A stretch of 50,248 bases of DNA from Elusimicrobiaceae bacterium (GTDB taxonomy: Bacteria > Elusimicrobiota > Elusimicrobia > Elusimicrobiales > Elusimicrobiaceae), in assembly GCA_017528825.1 (NCBI GenBank), contig JAFXOI010000025.1:1-50248 (forward strand). Direction: 5' to 3'. Below, piece after piece: positions 18,834 through 26,668 of the stretch; within the stretch, counting starts at the first letter, position 1; each line of letters begins with the position of its first letter. The notes beneath the pieces are model-generated. The model worked only from the letters and a program-made list of their open reading frames with translations. It made no database searches and was not told the origin of the DNA. A program made the translations under genes and the position numbers.

Positions 18834-19076
18834 ATGAAAAAAACTATTTATAATTTGCAGTTTAACGAGAGTTTAACCTATCAGCAAGGTCATCTGACCT
18901 ACACGTGGATACGTGTGCCGGGCGGATGGAATTTGACGGTAGAAAATGCGACGGGGGGAATAACCAATACATTCATTCCGCAGCGCAATGAATTTACCGA
19001 AGTGGCGCGCGAAATGGAAAACAAAGCGACGGATATGGTGGGACTGAAAGTCCTTGAAAGAGAAAAAACAAATTAA
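18834..19076 (+). CDS. Small hypothetical protein (80 aa)
   Basis: Not recognised. A soluble 80-residue protein, no signal peptide or TM. The start has a strong purine-rich ribosome site (GGGGGGGAGAAG) and its own likely promoter. The sequence has an amphipathic, beta-like middle (TYTWIRVPGGWNLTVENATG) and a charged C-terminal helix. It lies alone between a pilin gene and a long non-coding stretch. The codon pattern and clear start signals suggest it is real. Confidence 0.6.
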   Translation: MKKTIYNLQFNESLTYQQGHLTYTWIRVPGGWNLTVENATGGITNTFIPQRNEFTEVAREMENKATDMVGLKVLEREKTN

Positions 19077-19521
19077 AATTATAACGATATAAAAAGGGGG
19101 GAATAACTACTTTTTCCCCTCTTTCTTAATGGAAAAATTATTCCTCAAACGCGTAAACTAAAGAAAAGTCCTGGTTTTCCCCCTGTTATTTCTTTCTGCA
19201 TTTGCGCGCGAGATGGCGCCCGATATAGGCTATATTTCCTTGTTTGTGCCTAACTGCACACGTGTTTTCTCAATAAATTCCTAGCAATATACTAGCAAAA
19301 CCCTTTTATACAGGTTGTTTTCGGTTAGAATAGTGTCGCATGTAGGGTTTCTTGTTATGTTAGGACCCTATGCCACCGGCTTTTCTGCTACATGCTACAC
19401 CGGCTTTTCCGTTTAGACCCTAGCCCAATACCCCCATTTAATAAATAAAAGGGTCTTGGCAGATCCCCAAACGGATAAATTCAAGAAAATTAAAACTAAT
19501 TAAAATGCCCTAGATTGTTTT

Positions 19522-19564
19522 GCCCCATACCCTAGGTACCCCAAAATCAATCTGGGGCGTTTTT
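19522..19564 (+). terminator. Terminator-like stem with a competing upstream helix
   Basis: GCCCCA (19522-19527) pairs with TGGGGC (19553-19558), then GT5. A competing helix AGATTGTTTTG (19512-19522) pairs with CAAAATCAATCT (19542-19553, one bulge), and the two cannot form together. Confidence 0.45.
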
Positions 19565-19869
19565 GCAAAAATGCTATTAAATTTGCATTTTCAAAAACAG
19601 CAAAAAAGGAACAATTTTGTGCCTAAAGATGGCAAAATGGGGAACAAAAATTTAGGTCAATACAAAAATAGACACAATTTTTTTGCCTGCTAAAATCTGC
19701 TTAAAGTTGGTTTTATAAAAAATCTAAATTTATCTATAGAAATATATAAAAAATACTTAAAAAATATATATTTTTATATTTTTTATAATATTCTATTTAG
19801 AAAATAAAAATACTCTTTTCTACCTGCTTTAGTTAACATAATAAAAATTATCGTTAGTTATTAATATCA

Positions 19870-19898
19870 AAAAAACGGCCCCCCTTGAGCCGTTTTTT
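19870..19898. terminator. Bidirectional terminator
   Basis: AAAAAACGGC pairs with GCCGTTTTTT over 10 bp around a 9-nt loop. It could end the transcript of the minus-strand gene at 20097. Its core resembles the terminators of the two pilin leader RNAs. Confidence 0.65.
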
Positions 19899-20096
19899 AT
19901 GACAATTTGCAAAAAATGTAGATTAGGTTGTATTTTGAAAAATCTAATAATCCAAATTAGATTTTCTACGCTAGAAAAAGGGGAGAAAAAGAGACATTTA
20001 TGTTTTTTTATCAGACCGTAAATGGGGAAAAAGTCCGCTTTTTTAGGGCTAAGAACAAACTCAAAAAAAGTGTTCATCCCCCCTTTTTCTCTAAAA

Positions 20097-20816
20097 TTAT
20101 GGATTTTGCGTCAGTTTACCGGCTAATACATAGGCTTTTGCAAAGCCTTCGTCAGAGAGAAGATAGAGACGCGAGCGTTTACTGCCGACGGAGCGGACGG
20201 TGCCCATTTTCATTTCCCCGCCCAAGACGCGGTCCAGTCTTTCCCCTCCGTAGCCGGACTTTTTGAGAGATTTTGAAAGGGCTAATGCGCTATAGCCGTC
20301 GGGGAGGCCGAGTAATACCTTGGCCGCGGCCAGCAACACCAACGCCGCCGTATCGGAGGTAAGTAAGCGGTTTTTCCGACGGAGAAATACCATATTATCT
20401 TCCACTCTTACGATTTCCTCCCATAATCGCACATCCGGCATGCTTTGTGTCGAAGAGGGCGCGACCCTTTTGGCGGCGCGTTCTGCGGCGGAAATGGTCG
20501 TATTAATTGGCGGTAGCGCCGTTGGTTGGTTTCCCCCCTCTGCCGTCGGCCAATGATGGGGCCACGCGGCAGATCCGCTTCCGGCAGATTCCTCGACGGA
20601 CGGCGTATAGGAAATAGTCGGGTCTGTTTCGACGAGGTGCGTGGCAGATGCCGCAACAGCCGGTACGCGCGATGTTTTCCGGCCGTCTTTTCCTATTAAT
20701 TGCAGGAAGTCCGAGCGTTGTTTGTCAATAAAATCAGGGCTTCCTTCGGCTTCAAATTCTTCACCGGAGCGGAATTTGAAACGGATCTTGACCTTATCGT
20801 TTGAGCTCTGTTCCAT
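20097..20816 (-). CDS. Hypothetical protein, possible DNA-binding C-terminus
   Basis: 239 aa, family not recognised. Residues ~8-45 are a small charged domain (IRFKFRSGEEFEAEG). Residues ~50-115 are a Ser/Pro/Ala/Thr-rich linker. Residues ~125-239 are mostly helical with a block ending in KRSRLYLLSDEGFAKAY that looks like the wing and last helix of a winged-helix domain; this is inference from pattern only. The start has a GAGGGAG site. It stands alone between two long non-coding stretches, and its promoter overlaps a phased operator array, which would fit an autoregulated DNA-binding or replication-linked protein. Confidence 0.6.
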   Translation of the reverse strand: MEQSSNDKVKIRFKFRSGEEFEAEGSPDFIDKQRSDFLQLIGKDGRKTSRVPAVAASATHLVETDPTISYTPSVEESAGSGSAAWPHHWPTAEGGNQPTALPPINTTISAAERAAKRVAPSSTQSMPDVRLWEEIVRVEDNMVFLRRKNRLLTSDTAALVLLAAAKVLLGLPDGYSALALSKSLKKSGYGGERLDRVLGGEMKMGTVRSVGSKRSRLYLLSDEGFAKAYVLAGKLTQNP

Positions 20817-20877
20817 ATTGCAAAATCTCCCTCAAAAATGCATTTCAAAAGTTATCCACTGCGTCTTTCACAGCTTA

Positions 20878-20944
20878 TTGACATATAATAAAACATTTTT
20901 TGACATATGTCAATATATGTCAATTATATGTCATTTTATGTCAA
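20878..20944. repeat. Helically phased TATGTCAA repeat array
   Basis: Direct half-sites TATGTCAA at 20906, 20916, 20927 (last base T) and 20937, with spacing 10, 11 and 10 bp. Inverted half-sites TTGACATA at 20878 and 20900, 22 bp apart. The 14-bp palindrome TTGACATATGTCAA (20900-20913) joins them. All sites fall on nearly one face of the helix. Confidence 0.7.
20885..20913 (-). promoter_or_regulatory. Near-consensus promoter of the 20816 gene, overlapped by operator
   Basis: On the minus strand: -35 TTGACA (20913-20908), 17-nt spacer, -10 TATTAT (20890-20885). The -35 lies inside the TTGACATATGTCAA palindrome, so a protein bound there would block RNA polymerase. Confidence 0.65.
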
Positions 20945-21122
20945 AATCTTGTGAATAACTATTTTTCTCGACGAGAAAATAAAAAATTTAAGTCTTTGCC
21001 TTACGGAAAAAACGCAAAAATCCGGTTGATTTTCGGCAAAAAATGCCACCTAATAAAGATTATTAGATTTTTTTGTGGCTAAAATGGGGCAGGCGCGGGA
21101 TGTTTTGATTTGGGCAAAATGC

Positions 21123-21238
21123 AAAAAAAGAGCCTAAAATGAGAACTGCCATTTTAGGCTCCAAACAGCAAAACTGCAAAATTAAGGTTGATTTTGCGTG
21201 GTTTATTTTTTAACAACAACCACAATTTGAAGAGTCCT
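21123..21238 (-). ncRNA. Candidate small RNA upstream of mutY
   Basis: No minus-strand gene ends here, yet a strong minus-strand terminator does: GAGCCTAAAATG/CATTTTAGGCTC (12-bp perfect stem, 21130-21161) followed by T7. Upstream on the same strand are -35-like TTGATT (21268-21263) and -10-like TATACC (21246-21241) with a 16-nt spacer. The ~115-nt product would hold a GTGGTT/AACCAC hairpin too. The promoter is weak, so this is a suggestion. Confidence 0.35.
21130..21161 (-). terminator. Orphan minus-strand terminator
   Basis: A perfect 12-bp stem with 8-nt loop and T7 on the minus strand (A7 at 21123-21129). No annotated gene reads into it from the right. Confidence 0.75.
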
Positions 21239-21303
21239 CTGGTATATTCAATAATTTTGAGTAATCAAAGCTAGTTGCTTTCTAAAAGTGCTAAAATAAA
21301 TCT

Positions 21304-22326
21304 ATGAAACAGTTTGCCCCCCTCCTCTTAAAGTGGTACGGCGTACATAAGCGCACGTTGCCTTGGCGGGATATCAAAGACCCCTATAAAATTTGGATTT
21401 CCGAAATTATCCTGCAGCAAACCCGCGTGGCACAGGGGTATGATTATTTTGTGCGTTTTATCAAAAAATTTCCGGACGTTAAAAGTTTAGCCGCCGCCAA
21501 AGAGGATGAGGTGCTCAAACTATGGCAGGGCCTTGGCTATTACAGCCGCGCGCGCAATTTACACGCGGCGGCCAAAAGTATGGGCGGAGTTTTCCCCCGC
21601 ACTTACGAGGGCGTGCGCGCACTCAAGGGAGTGGGCGATTATACGGCGGCGGCTATTTGTTCGTTTGCCTATAATATGCCGCATGCGGTGGTGGACGGAA
21701 ATGTATATCGGGTGCTATCCCGCGTGTTCGGCATAGATACGCCGATAGACAGTACCGTTGGGAAAAAAGAATTTTCGGCACGGGCGCAAGAGCTACTCGA
21801 TAAGCAAAATGCCGGCGATTATAATCAAGCCATCATGGATTTCGGGGCGACGTGTTGTACGCCGCAAGCGCCGCAGTGTGGCAGTTGTCCGATGCGGAAA
21901 TTTTGTGTGGCTTGTGAGAAAAATCTGCAAGATAAATTGCCCGTCAAAACGCAAAAGACTAAAATTTCTACACGTTACTTCCATTATATATATGTGGAGC
22001 AAGGTAAATTTACGTGGCTTCATAAACGCGGGGCAGGCGATGTATGGCAAAATTTATATGAGCTGCCTCTTTTAGAGACACCGACGGAAAAATTGGATGT
22101 TTCGGCTGAAAAGCAACTCAAAAAATGGTTTGGCGCGGCGCAGGTAATGCCTGCCGGAAAGCCGGTCAAACACGTTTTGTCACACCGCATTATCTATGCA
22201 CATATATATAAAGTAGTACTCCCCCCCACTCGCAAAGTACCGACGGAATTTTTGCGCGTGCCGATTAAAAATTTACCGAAATACGCTATCTCTCGCCTGG
22301 TGCAAAAATTATTGGAAAAGATATAA
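21304..22326 (+). CDS. mutY: A/G-specific adenine DNA glycosylase
   Basis: 340 aa. Removes adenine mispaired with 8-oxoguanine. HhH-GPD domain with E34 in SEIILQQT, the LKGVGDYTAAA hairpin and catalytic D131 in VVDGN. The iron-sulfur loop has C185-x6-C192-x2-C195-x5-C201, which fits MutY. The C-terminal Nudix-like domain (about 225-340) reads the 8-oxoG. There is no ribosome site; TGCTAAAAT (extended -10) ends 6 nt before the ATG, so translation may be leaderless. A C6 run (21317-21322) lies just after the start and a C7 run at 22221-22227, both possible slippage points. Confidence 0.95.
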   Translation: MKQFAPLLLKWYGVHKRTLPWRDIKDPYKIWISEIILQQTRVAQGYDYFVRFIKKFPDVKSLAAAKEDEVLKLWQGLGYYSRARNLHAAAKSMGGVFPRTYEGVRALKGVGDYTAAAICSFAYNMPHAVVDGNVYRVLSRVFGIDTPIDSTVGKKEFSARAQELLDKQNAGDYNQAIMDFGATCCTPQAPQCGSCPMRKFCVACEKNLQDKLPVKTQKTKISTRYFHYIYVEQGKFTWLHKRGAGDVWQNLYELPLLETPTEKLDVSAEKQLKKWFGAAQVMPAGKPVKHVLSHRIIYAHIYKVVLPPTRKVPTEFLRVPIKNLPKYAISRLVQKLLEKI

Positions 22327-22327
22327 A

Positions 22328-22353
22328 AAAACCCCACCTTTCGGCGGGGTTTT
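22328..22353. terminator. Bidirectional terminator between mutY and the FadL-like gene
   Basis: AACCCC-a-CC pairs with GG-c-GGGGTT around a TTTC loop, flanked by A6 and T4. It sits between convergent genes. Confidence 0.8.
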
Positions 22354-22370
22354 ATGTATTACGAAACGAA

Positions 22371-23615
22371 TTAGAACTTATATCCTACGGTCAAGCTATA
22401 CATATCGCTGCGACCTTCGGAGTATTTCATGGGCATGGAATTATATTGGGTGCTGGCAGTTCCATTTAAATTTCTGCCGAAGATATGAGCATAAGCAATG
22501 TCAACACTCCATGTATCGTTGCGGTAGCCAAATCCGATACTGCCGATATGGCGATCGTCCACCGGGACCAGTGTGTCCATGGAATGGCGATTAATCGGAG
22601 ATTTATCAAATACATATCCGGCGCGCACGGCCCAATTTTGGAGGAACCAATATTCCGTACCAAAATTGAGACGGAATGTGTCTTTATAATTCTTCATATT
22701 ATGGATAGTCGGCGTGGCTTCCATATCTTTGTATTCGATTAAGATTTGGTCGTAAGAGCTCCAGAAAGTGCCTATGATGCCGGCTTCTAACGTCCAGTTA
22801 TCCGTCGGGCGGAAGGACAAACCAGCCGTGACACTGTCGGGCAAGGTAATGGCGCCTTTCGCATCTGCATCATAAATGTTGCGTGCTGGATAATTCATGC
22901 GGGCATCAATACCACCATTTAAATTTTGTTTTACTTTAGTGCGATACATCGCGCCGAAGGCCCATTTTTCAGCCCACTGCGGACGATAGGTAAAGGAGTA
23001 ATTTCCCCCCCAACTGATACCGGTACCATGGATTCTGTATTGAGAAGCATCTCCCAATGGCGGAGACAATAAAGAAGATTGTTTAAAATCAATTGTCATA
23101 GCTTCTAAGCCCATCGCTACGGAAACTTCATCACTGAGTTTTACTGCAATGGTCGGGGTGAAAGAGAAGGTTTCCAATTCCACTTTATAAGCTAAGGTAC
23201 TGCCAGTCCAGTTTCGGTGATCTTTATATTCGCCGCCTAATCCATAGCGTGAAAAACCGCCGATACCAAAATAAACTTGGTCGCTCCATTGGTAGGTAGC
23301 GTAGAAATTAGGTAATGCCCAAACATCTTTTTTTAAAGAGCGGGCATCACCGTTAACAGTTGCTTTTGCATGAGCCGTTACAACGGTGCCGCCTAATTGT
23401 ACTTGCGTACCTTCCAACTCTGTAATCAAAGACGGGTTAGTAGCTAAAGAAGCCGGTTCAGCTTCGTTGGCCACAGTGGCGCCTCCCATAGCGACGCCGC
23501 GGGCACTGTATTCATACAGCGCAAAGCCGGCACCTTGTGCGGTGACAGCAAACATCACAAATGGCAAAACAACCGCCACTAGTTTTTTAATTGTATTTTT
23601 CATAAAGGTTTCCAT
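22371..23615 (-). CDS. OmpP1/FadL/TodX-type outer membrane transport protein
   Basis: 414 aa (410 if the second Met at 23603 is used; that start gives the more usual MKN signal peptide). Signal peptide ends near TAQGAG. The N-terminus GFALYEYSARGVAMGGATVA is the typical FadL hatch region, followed by NPS and then alternating beta strands ending in an aromatic residue (VGYKF), as outer-membrane barrels do. Family members carry hydrophobic compounds such as fatty acids across the outer membrane. Substrate unknown. The gene is monocistronic with a terminator behind it. Confidence 0.9.
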   Translation of the reverse strand: METFMKNTIKKLVAVVLPFVMFAVTAQGAGFALYEYSARGVAMGGATVANEAEPASLATNPSLITELEGTQVQLGGTVVTAHAKATVNGDARSLKKDVWALPNFYATYQWSDQVYFGIGGFSRYGLGGEYKDHRNWTGSTLAYKVELETFSFTPTIAVKLSDEVSVAMGLEAMTIDFKQSSLLSPPLGDASQYRIHGTGISWGGNYSFTYRPQWAEKWAFGAMYRTKVKQNLNGGIDARMNYPARNIYDADAKGAITLPDSVTAGLSFRPTDNWTLEAGIIGTFWSSYDQILIEYKDMEATPTIHNMKNYKDTFRLNFGTEYWFLQNWAVRAGYVFDKSPINRHSMDTLVPVDDRHIGSIGFGYRNDTWSVDIAYAHIFGRNLNGTASTQYNSMPMKYSEGRSDMYSLTVGYKF

Positions 23616-23653
23616 ACATAGAAATCCCTCTTGTTGGGCAAGAGGGATATGAA

Positions 23654-24307
23654 TTATTTGGTTAATTGTGTAATTTTATCTTTGGCAAACACACCAAAAT
23701 AAGTTTTGGTATAGTCTTCCAAGATTTTTTTGTAAGTGTCCAAGGCGGCAGTTTTGTCGCCGGAGAGTTCTTGACTAATAGCTAAAGTAAGGTAAGCTTG
23801 GGGTAAAGCAAAGCTGGTCGGATTATGTGCGATGAACTCTTGTGCCGTTTTGATGGAGGCGGCATAATCTTGCGTGGCTTGTTGGGCCCCTGCCAAAGAA
23901 ATAGCGGCAACAGTGCGCACGTGCGCATTTTTGGCCGTCATCAATTTTTGGTACATATCCGCTGCTTGTGCATAGTTTTCTTGTGTGAAAAGCACATCTG
24001 CCAGCAACAACTGTCCGTAATAAGCCGCATCAGAATTCGGATAAGCGGCCGTCAGAGCTTCTACCGCTTGAGTAGCTTGGGCTTGTCCTTGCGTAAATAG
24101 TGCCACTTGGACCGCGTAGTATTGTGCCCAACTGTTTTGACGCACTTTTTCTTGATGGGACGTATACCCAGCGACAGCCGCCAATACGACGGCAATTACT
24201 ATCACACTTCCCAACACCAGTTTGGCATGGGCTTTGCAATAGTCAATCGTTTTAGAAACGAACAAAGTCAAAGAATCTTGATTATTTTGAGTAGTATTTT
24301 TAGCCAT
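23654..24307 (-). CDS. Membrane-anchored tetratricopeptide protein (YfgM-like)
   Basis: 217 aa. I start at the Met of MAKNTTQ (24307); the frame is open further up but without a start signal. Cytosolic N-terminus, one TM helix at about residues 36-56, then a periplasmic helical region with TPR-like units of Ala/Tyr-rich pairs. The layout matches YfgM/TPR_21 proteins, which assist periplasmic chaperones. TATAAT on the minus strand (24315-24320) lies 7 nt before the ATG with no ribosome site, so it may be leaderless. Specific partners unknown. Confidence 0.75.
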   Translation of the reverse strand: MAKNTTQNNQDSLTLFVSKTIDYCKAHAKLVLGSVIVIAVVLAAVAGYTSHQEKVRQNSWAQYYAVQVALFTQGQAQATQAVEALTAAYPNSDAAYYGQLLLADVLFTQENYAQAADMYQKLMTAKNAHVRTVAAISLAGAQQATQDYAASIKTAQEFIAHNPTSFALPQAYLTLAISQELSGDKTAALDTYKKILEDYTKTYFGVFAKDKITQLTK

Positions 24308-24345
24308 ATATCTTATTATAGTAAAAAAGTAACGGGGCAGGCCAG

Positions 24346-24852
24346 TTACTCTAACTCCTTTTCCGTAAGTTGGCGGCACTCAATACCGTTTTTATTTAAG
24401 AAAATTAAACCGTCTTGACTGCGGTCGTAAAGCGTTTTGAAGAACACGCGCGTAATACCGGCGGCCACAATCACTTTGGCACAATGAATGCAGGGAGAAA
24501 ACGTTACATACAAAGTGCTTCCTGTTGTGGAAATGCCGTTTTTGGCCGCGAATAAAATAGCATTCTGTTCGGCGTGTAACTCATTTTCATTGGAGAATTT
24601 GCCGTGCTCATCATAGAAGGTGCGGCTGGCATGATAATCTTCAAACGAGGGAAATTCTTGGGAGTATTGGGCTTGGTAAACTTTTGCGAAGTAATCTTCA
24701 CAATGTTCCTGCCCGGAAGCCGTGCCGTTAAATCCGATGCTGATGACGCGGTTGTCTTTTACTAGTACCGCGCCTACATGCATCCGGCAGCAGGTGGATT
24801 GATCAGCCACTAACTCGGCCATTTTAGTAAATAATTTATGTTTATGTTTCAT
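24346..24852 (-). CDS. dCMP deaminase (ComEB type)
   Basis: 168 aa. Converts dCMP to dUMP for thymidylate synthesis. Zinc motifs H93-A-E95 and P120-C121-x-x-C124 of the cytidine deaminase superfamily; the N-terminal CCRMHVGAVLV and FNGTASG segments are typical of dCMP deaminases. There is an insert of ~20 residues (about 50-85) before the HAE motif, as in many bacterial forms. AGAGG ribosome site; 6 bp downstream of the DUF486 gene, so probably co-transcribed. Confidence 0.93.
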   Translation of the reverse strand: MKHKHKLFTKMAELVADQSTCCRMHVGAVLVKDNRVISIGFNGTASGQEHCEDYFAKVYQAQYSQEFPSFEDYHASRTFYDEHGKFSNENELHAEQNAILFAAKNGISTTGSTLYVTFSPCIHCAKVIVAAGITRVFFKTLYDRSQDGLIFLNKNGIECRQLTEKELE

Positions 24853-24858
24853 ATGCCT

Positions 24859-25197
24859 CTACCATTTCTTAAAAATTAAAAATACGGCGCACACCAGTAA
24901 GCAAAATGCCAGCAAGTGATTCCAGCGGAAGTGTTCATGGAAATATAAGGCCGAGAATATCGCAAATACCGTTAAGGTAATGATTTCTTGTGCTACTTTA
25001 AGTTGTGTAACGGTAAAATAAGCGCTACCGAGTCGGTTAGCCGGTATTAACAAACAATACTCAAAGAAGGCAATTCCCCAACTAATTAGTATTACTGCCC
25101 ACAGAGCAGTCCCTTTGTATTTGAGGTGTCCATACCACGCGGCCGTCATGAATAGATTAGAAACTACTAATAAAGCAAAAGGTTTCCACATATACAT
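24859..25197 (-). CDS. DUF486/DMT-type small membrane protein
   Basis: 112 aa with four predicted TM helices, WKPFALLVVSNLFMTAAWYG at the start and the family segment QLKVAQEIITL. DUF486 proteins are small relatives of drug/metabolite transporters; substrate unknown. A second Met (25191) is an alternative start. TATAAT (25203-25208, minus) lies 5 nt before the first ATG with no ribosome site, so the transcript may be leaderless. The dCMP deaminase gene follows. Confidence 0.88.
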   Translation of the reverse strand: MYMWKPFALLVVSNLFMTAAWYGHLKYKGTALWAVILISWGIAFFEYCLLIPANRLGSAYFTVTQLKVAQEIITLTVFAIFSALYFHEHFRWNHLLAFCLLVCAVFLIFKKW

Positions 25198-25317
25198 ATT
25201 ATATTATAATAAGAGGTTAACTGTGAAATGTTGCAATAAAAGAGCCGTTACACGTGTTGTATAACCAGATGCAAATTGATTCCAATATAGAAAGTAGAAT
25301 TTATATAATAAAAGAAT

Positions 25318-26667
25318 ATGAAAAAAATATCCATTTTAATGAGTAGTTTACTATTAATTTGTGGGCTAAATGCACAAAGTTTGCCTACCATTTCAGACGC
25401 GCAAACGGCAGATGAATCGGTGCAAGCGATTCAAGCCTTAGCAGACGAGGCAGGCGAGCTCCCCTCTTTGGACGGTGAGTTGACGGTGCAGGATTGTGTA
25501 CGTATTGCTTTGGCCAATAGTCCCAAAGCAATTAGTGCTCGCTTGGCGGTACAATCGGCGGCAGTTTCTTTAAGTAATGCTAAAAATGTGCTATTGCCTA
25601 AAGTATCGGCGGAGATACAAACGGGTGCCACCAACACGAAAATAGCGGGAGCACCACGCAATAATGACCAACAAGTATCTTCTTCTATTGACGCAAGCCT
25701 GAGTATTTCTGGGTTGACCGATATCGGGCGGACGATTCGTACGCAACAATTAGCTTTAGAACAAGCGCAACTGTCCTTGGCTAATACCGAAAATGCCATT
25801 GTGGCCAGTGTTAAAAATGCCTATTATGCGTTGTTGGCGGCGCAACGGACAGTGCAAATTCGTACCCAATCGCGTGATTTATACCAAGATCAATATGACC
25901 GCACAAAAGCCTTCTATGATCAAGGACTGCGCCCGAAGGTGGATGTTACGACCGCGGAAGTGGATCTAAATAATGCTATTTTAAGTTTGATTCGGGCCAC
26001 GAATTTAGCAAAAACTAAAAATTCTACGTTGGCCAATGTGATGGGCGTTACGCATGCGGAAGAATTCAAATTAAACGGAGAGATTGAAACCGAAGAATTT
26101 ACTTATACGTTTGAGCAAGCCTTAACGCAAGCATATGCCCAACGTCCCGATGTACACTCTTCTAAAACGGGCCTGCGTATCCAAGAAATCAAACTCACGC
26201 AAGCTAAAGCAGCTTATTGGCCTACTTTTACCATGGGGGCTGTTTTTAGCAAGAGCGGCGATGAATTTAAGTTGGACAATGATCAAACTCGTTTGTTTGC
26301 CGGAGTGGAAATTCCTATTTTCAGCGCGTTGAAAGTATATAACGGAGTTAAACAGGCGAAGATTAATTTGGCCTCTGCACAAAACAGTGATCGCAGTTTA
26401 TCCAACGATGTATATTTGGAAGTACAAAATGCTTTTGTAAAATTAAACGAAGCGGCAGAAAGCATTCCGGTAGCGGTTTCTAATGTGGAAAAAGCAAAGG
26501 AAAATATGGAATTGGCTCAAGGCCGTTATAATGAAGGTATCGGCGATATGATTTCTTTGAAAGATGCGCAAGTCGCTTATACTAATGCGGAACTGAGCCT
26601 ACTTACCGCGCGCTATGATTACGCGGTAGCGTTGGCAGAACTTAAACAAGCAATGGGTGCAAAATAA
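25318..26667 (+). CDS. TolC-family outer membrane efflux protein
   Basis: 449 aa. Signal peptide (MKKISILMSSLLLICGLNAQS), then two long homologous halves of coiled helices with Ala/Gln/Asn/Leu patterns (SVKNAYYALLAAQRTV and EVQNAFVKLNEA), the usual TolC internal repeat. Forms the outer-membrane exit duct for the transporter encoded next. TATAAT (25304-25309) is 8 nt before the ATG and no ribosome site is seen, so the operon mRNA may be leaderless. Confidence 0.93.
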   Translation: MKKISILMSSLLLICGLNAQSLPTISDAQTADESVQAIQALADEAGELPSLDGELTVQDCVRIALANSPKAISARLAVQSAAVSLSNAKNVLLPKVSAEIQTGATNTKIAGAPRNNDQQVSSSIDASLSISGLTDIGRTIRTQQLALEQAQLSLANTENAIVASVKNAYYALLAAQRTVQIRTQSRDLYQDQYDRTKAFYDQGLRPKVDVTTAEVDLNNAILSLIRATNLAKTKNSTLANVMGVTHAEEFKLNGEIETEEFTYTFEQALTQAYAQRPDVHSSKTGLRIQEIKLTQAKAAYWPTFTMGAVFSKSGDEFKLDNDQTRLFAGVEIPIFSALKVYNGVKQAKINLASAQNSDRSLSNDVYLEVQNAFVKLNEAAESIPVAVSNVEKAKENMELAQGRYNEGIGDMISLKDAQVAYTNAELSLLTARYDYAVALAELKQAMGAK

Positions 26668-26668
26668 T

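Larger units (their letters stand above)
19077..20096. other. 1-kb non-coding, AT-rich region with several inverted repeats
   Basis: No ORF with a credible start was found. Contents: a weak terminator-like hairpin GGGGAA/TTCCCC (19098-19119); a GCATGTAG (19338-19345)/CTACATGC (19388-19395) pair competing with GGACCCTATGC (19363-19373); AGACCC (19415)/GGGTCT (19451); an attenuator-like pair of helices at 19512-19564; a very AT-rich stretch about 19680-19815; a terminator at 19870-19898; and an inverted repeat AAAATCTAAT/ATTAGATTTT around 19937-19965. In an otherwise dense genome this amount of free sequence is unusual. Confidence 0.6.
20817..21303. other. 487-bp intergenic region with operator array and palindromes
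   Basis: No coding sequence seen. Besides the repeat array (20878-20944) it has DnaA-box-like TTATCCACT (20852-20860) and a perfect reverse box TGTGAATAA (20950-20958, TTATTCACA on minus), a perfect palindrome TTTTCTCG-A-CGAGAAAA (20963-20979), an AT-rich stretch, a minus-strand terminator (21123-21161) and an extended -10 for mutY. Confidence 0.6.

Noticed and set aside
19312-19468. tRNA gene in the non-coding stretch
   Set aside because: There are paired segments, but no TTCGA T-loop or cloverleaf could be built.
20097-20816. Plasmid or phage replication initiator
   Set aside because: Context is suggestive (iterons, DnaA-like boxes), but I see no recognised Rep motif, so I leave it as a hypothetical protein.
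20500-20960. CRISPR array from the TATGTCAA repeats
   Set aside because: Units are only 8 bp with 2-3 bp gaps; there are no spacers of 25-40 bp and no cas genes.
24307-24379. Upstream 24 residues of the TPR protein
   Set aside because: No start signal; the sequence overlaps the -10 box and leads into the clean MAKN start.
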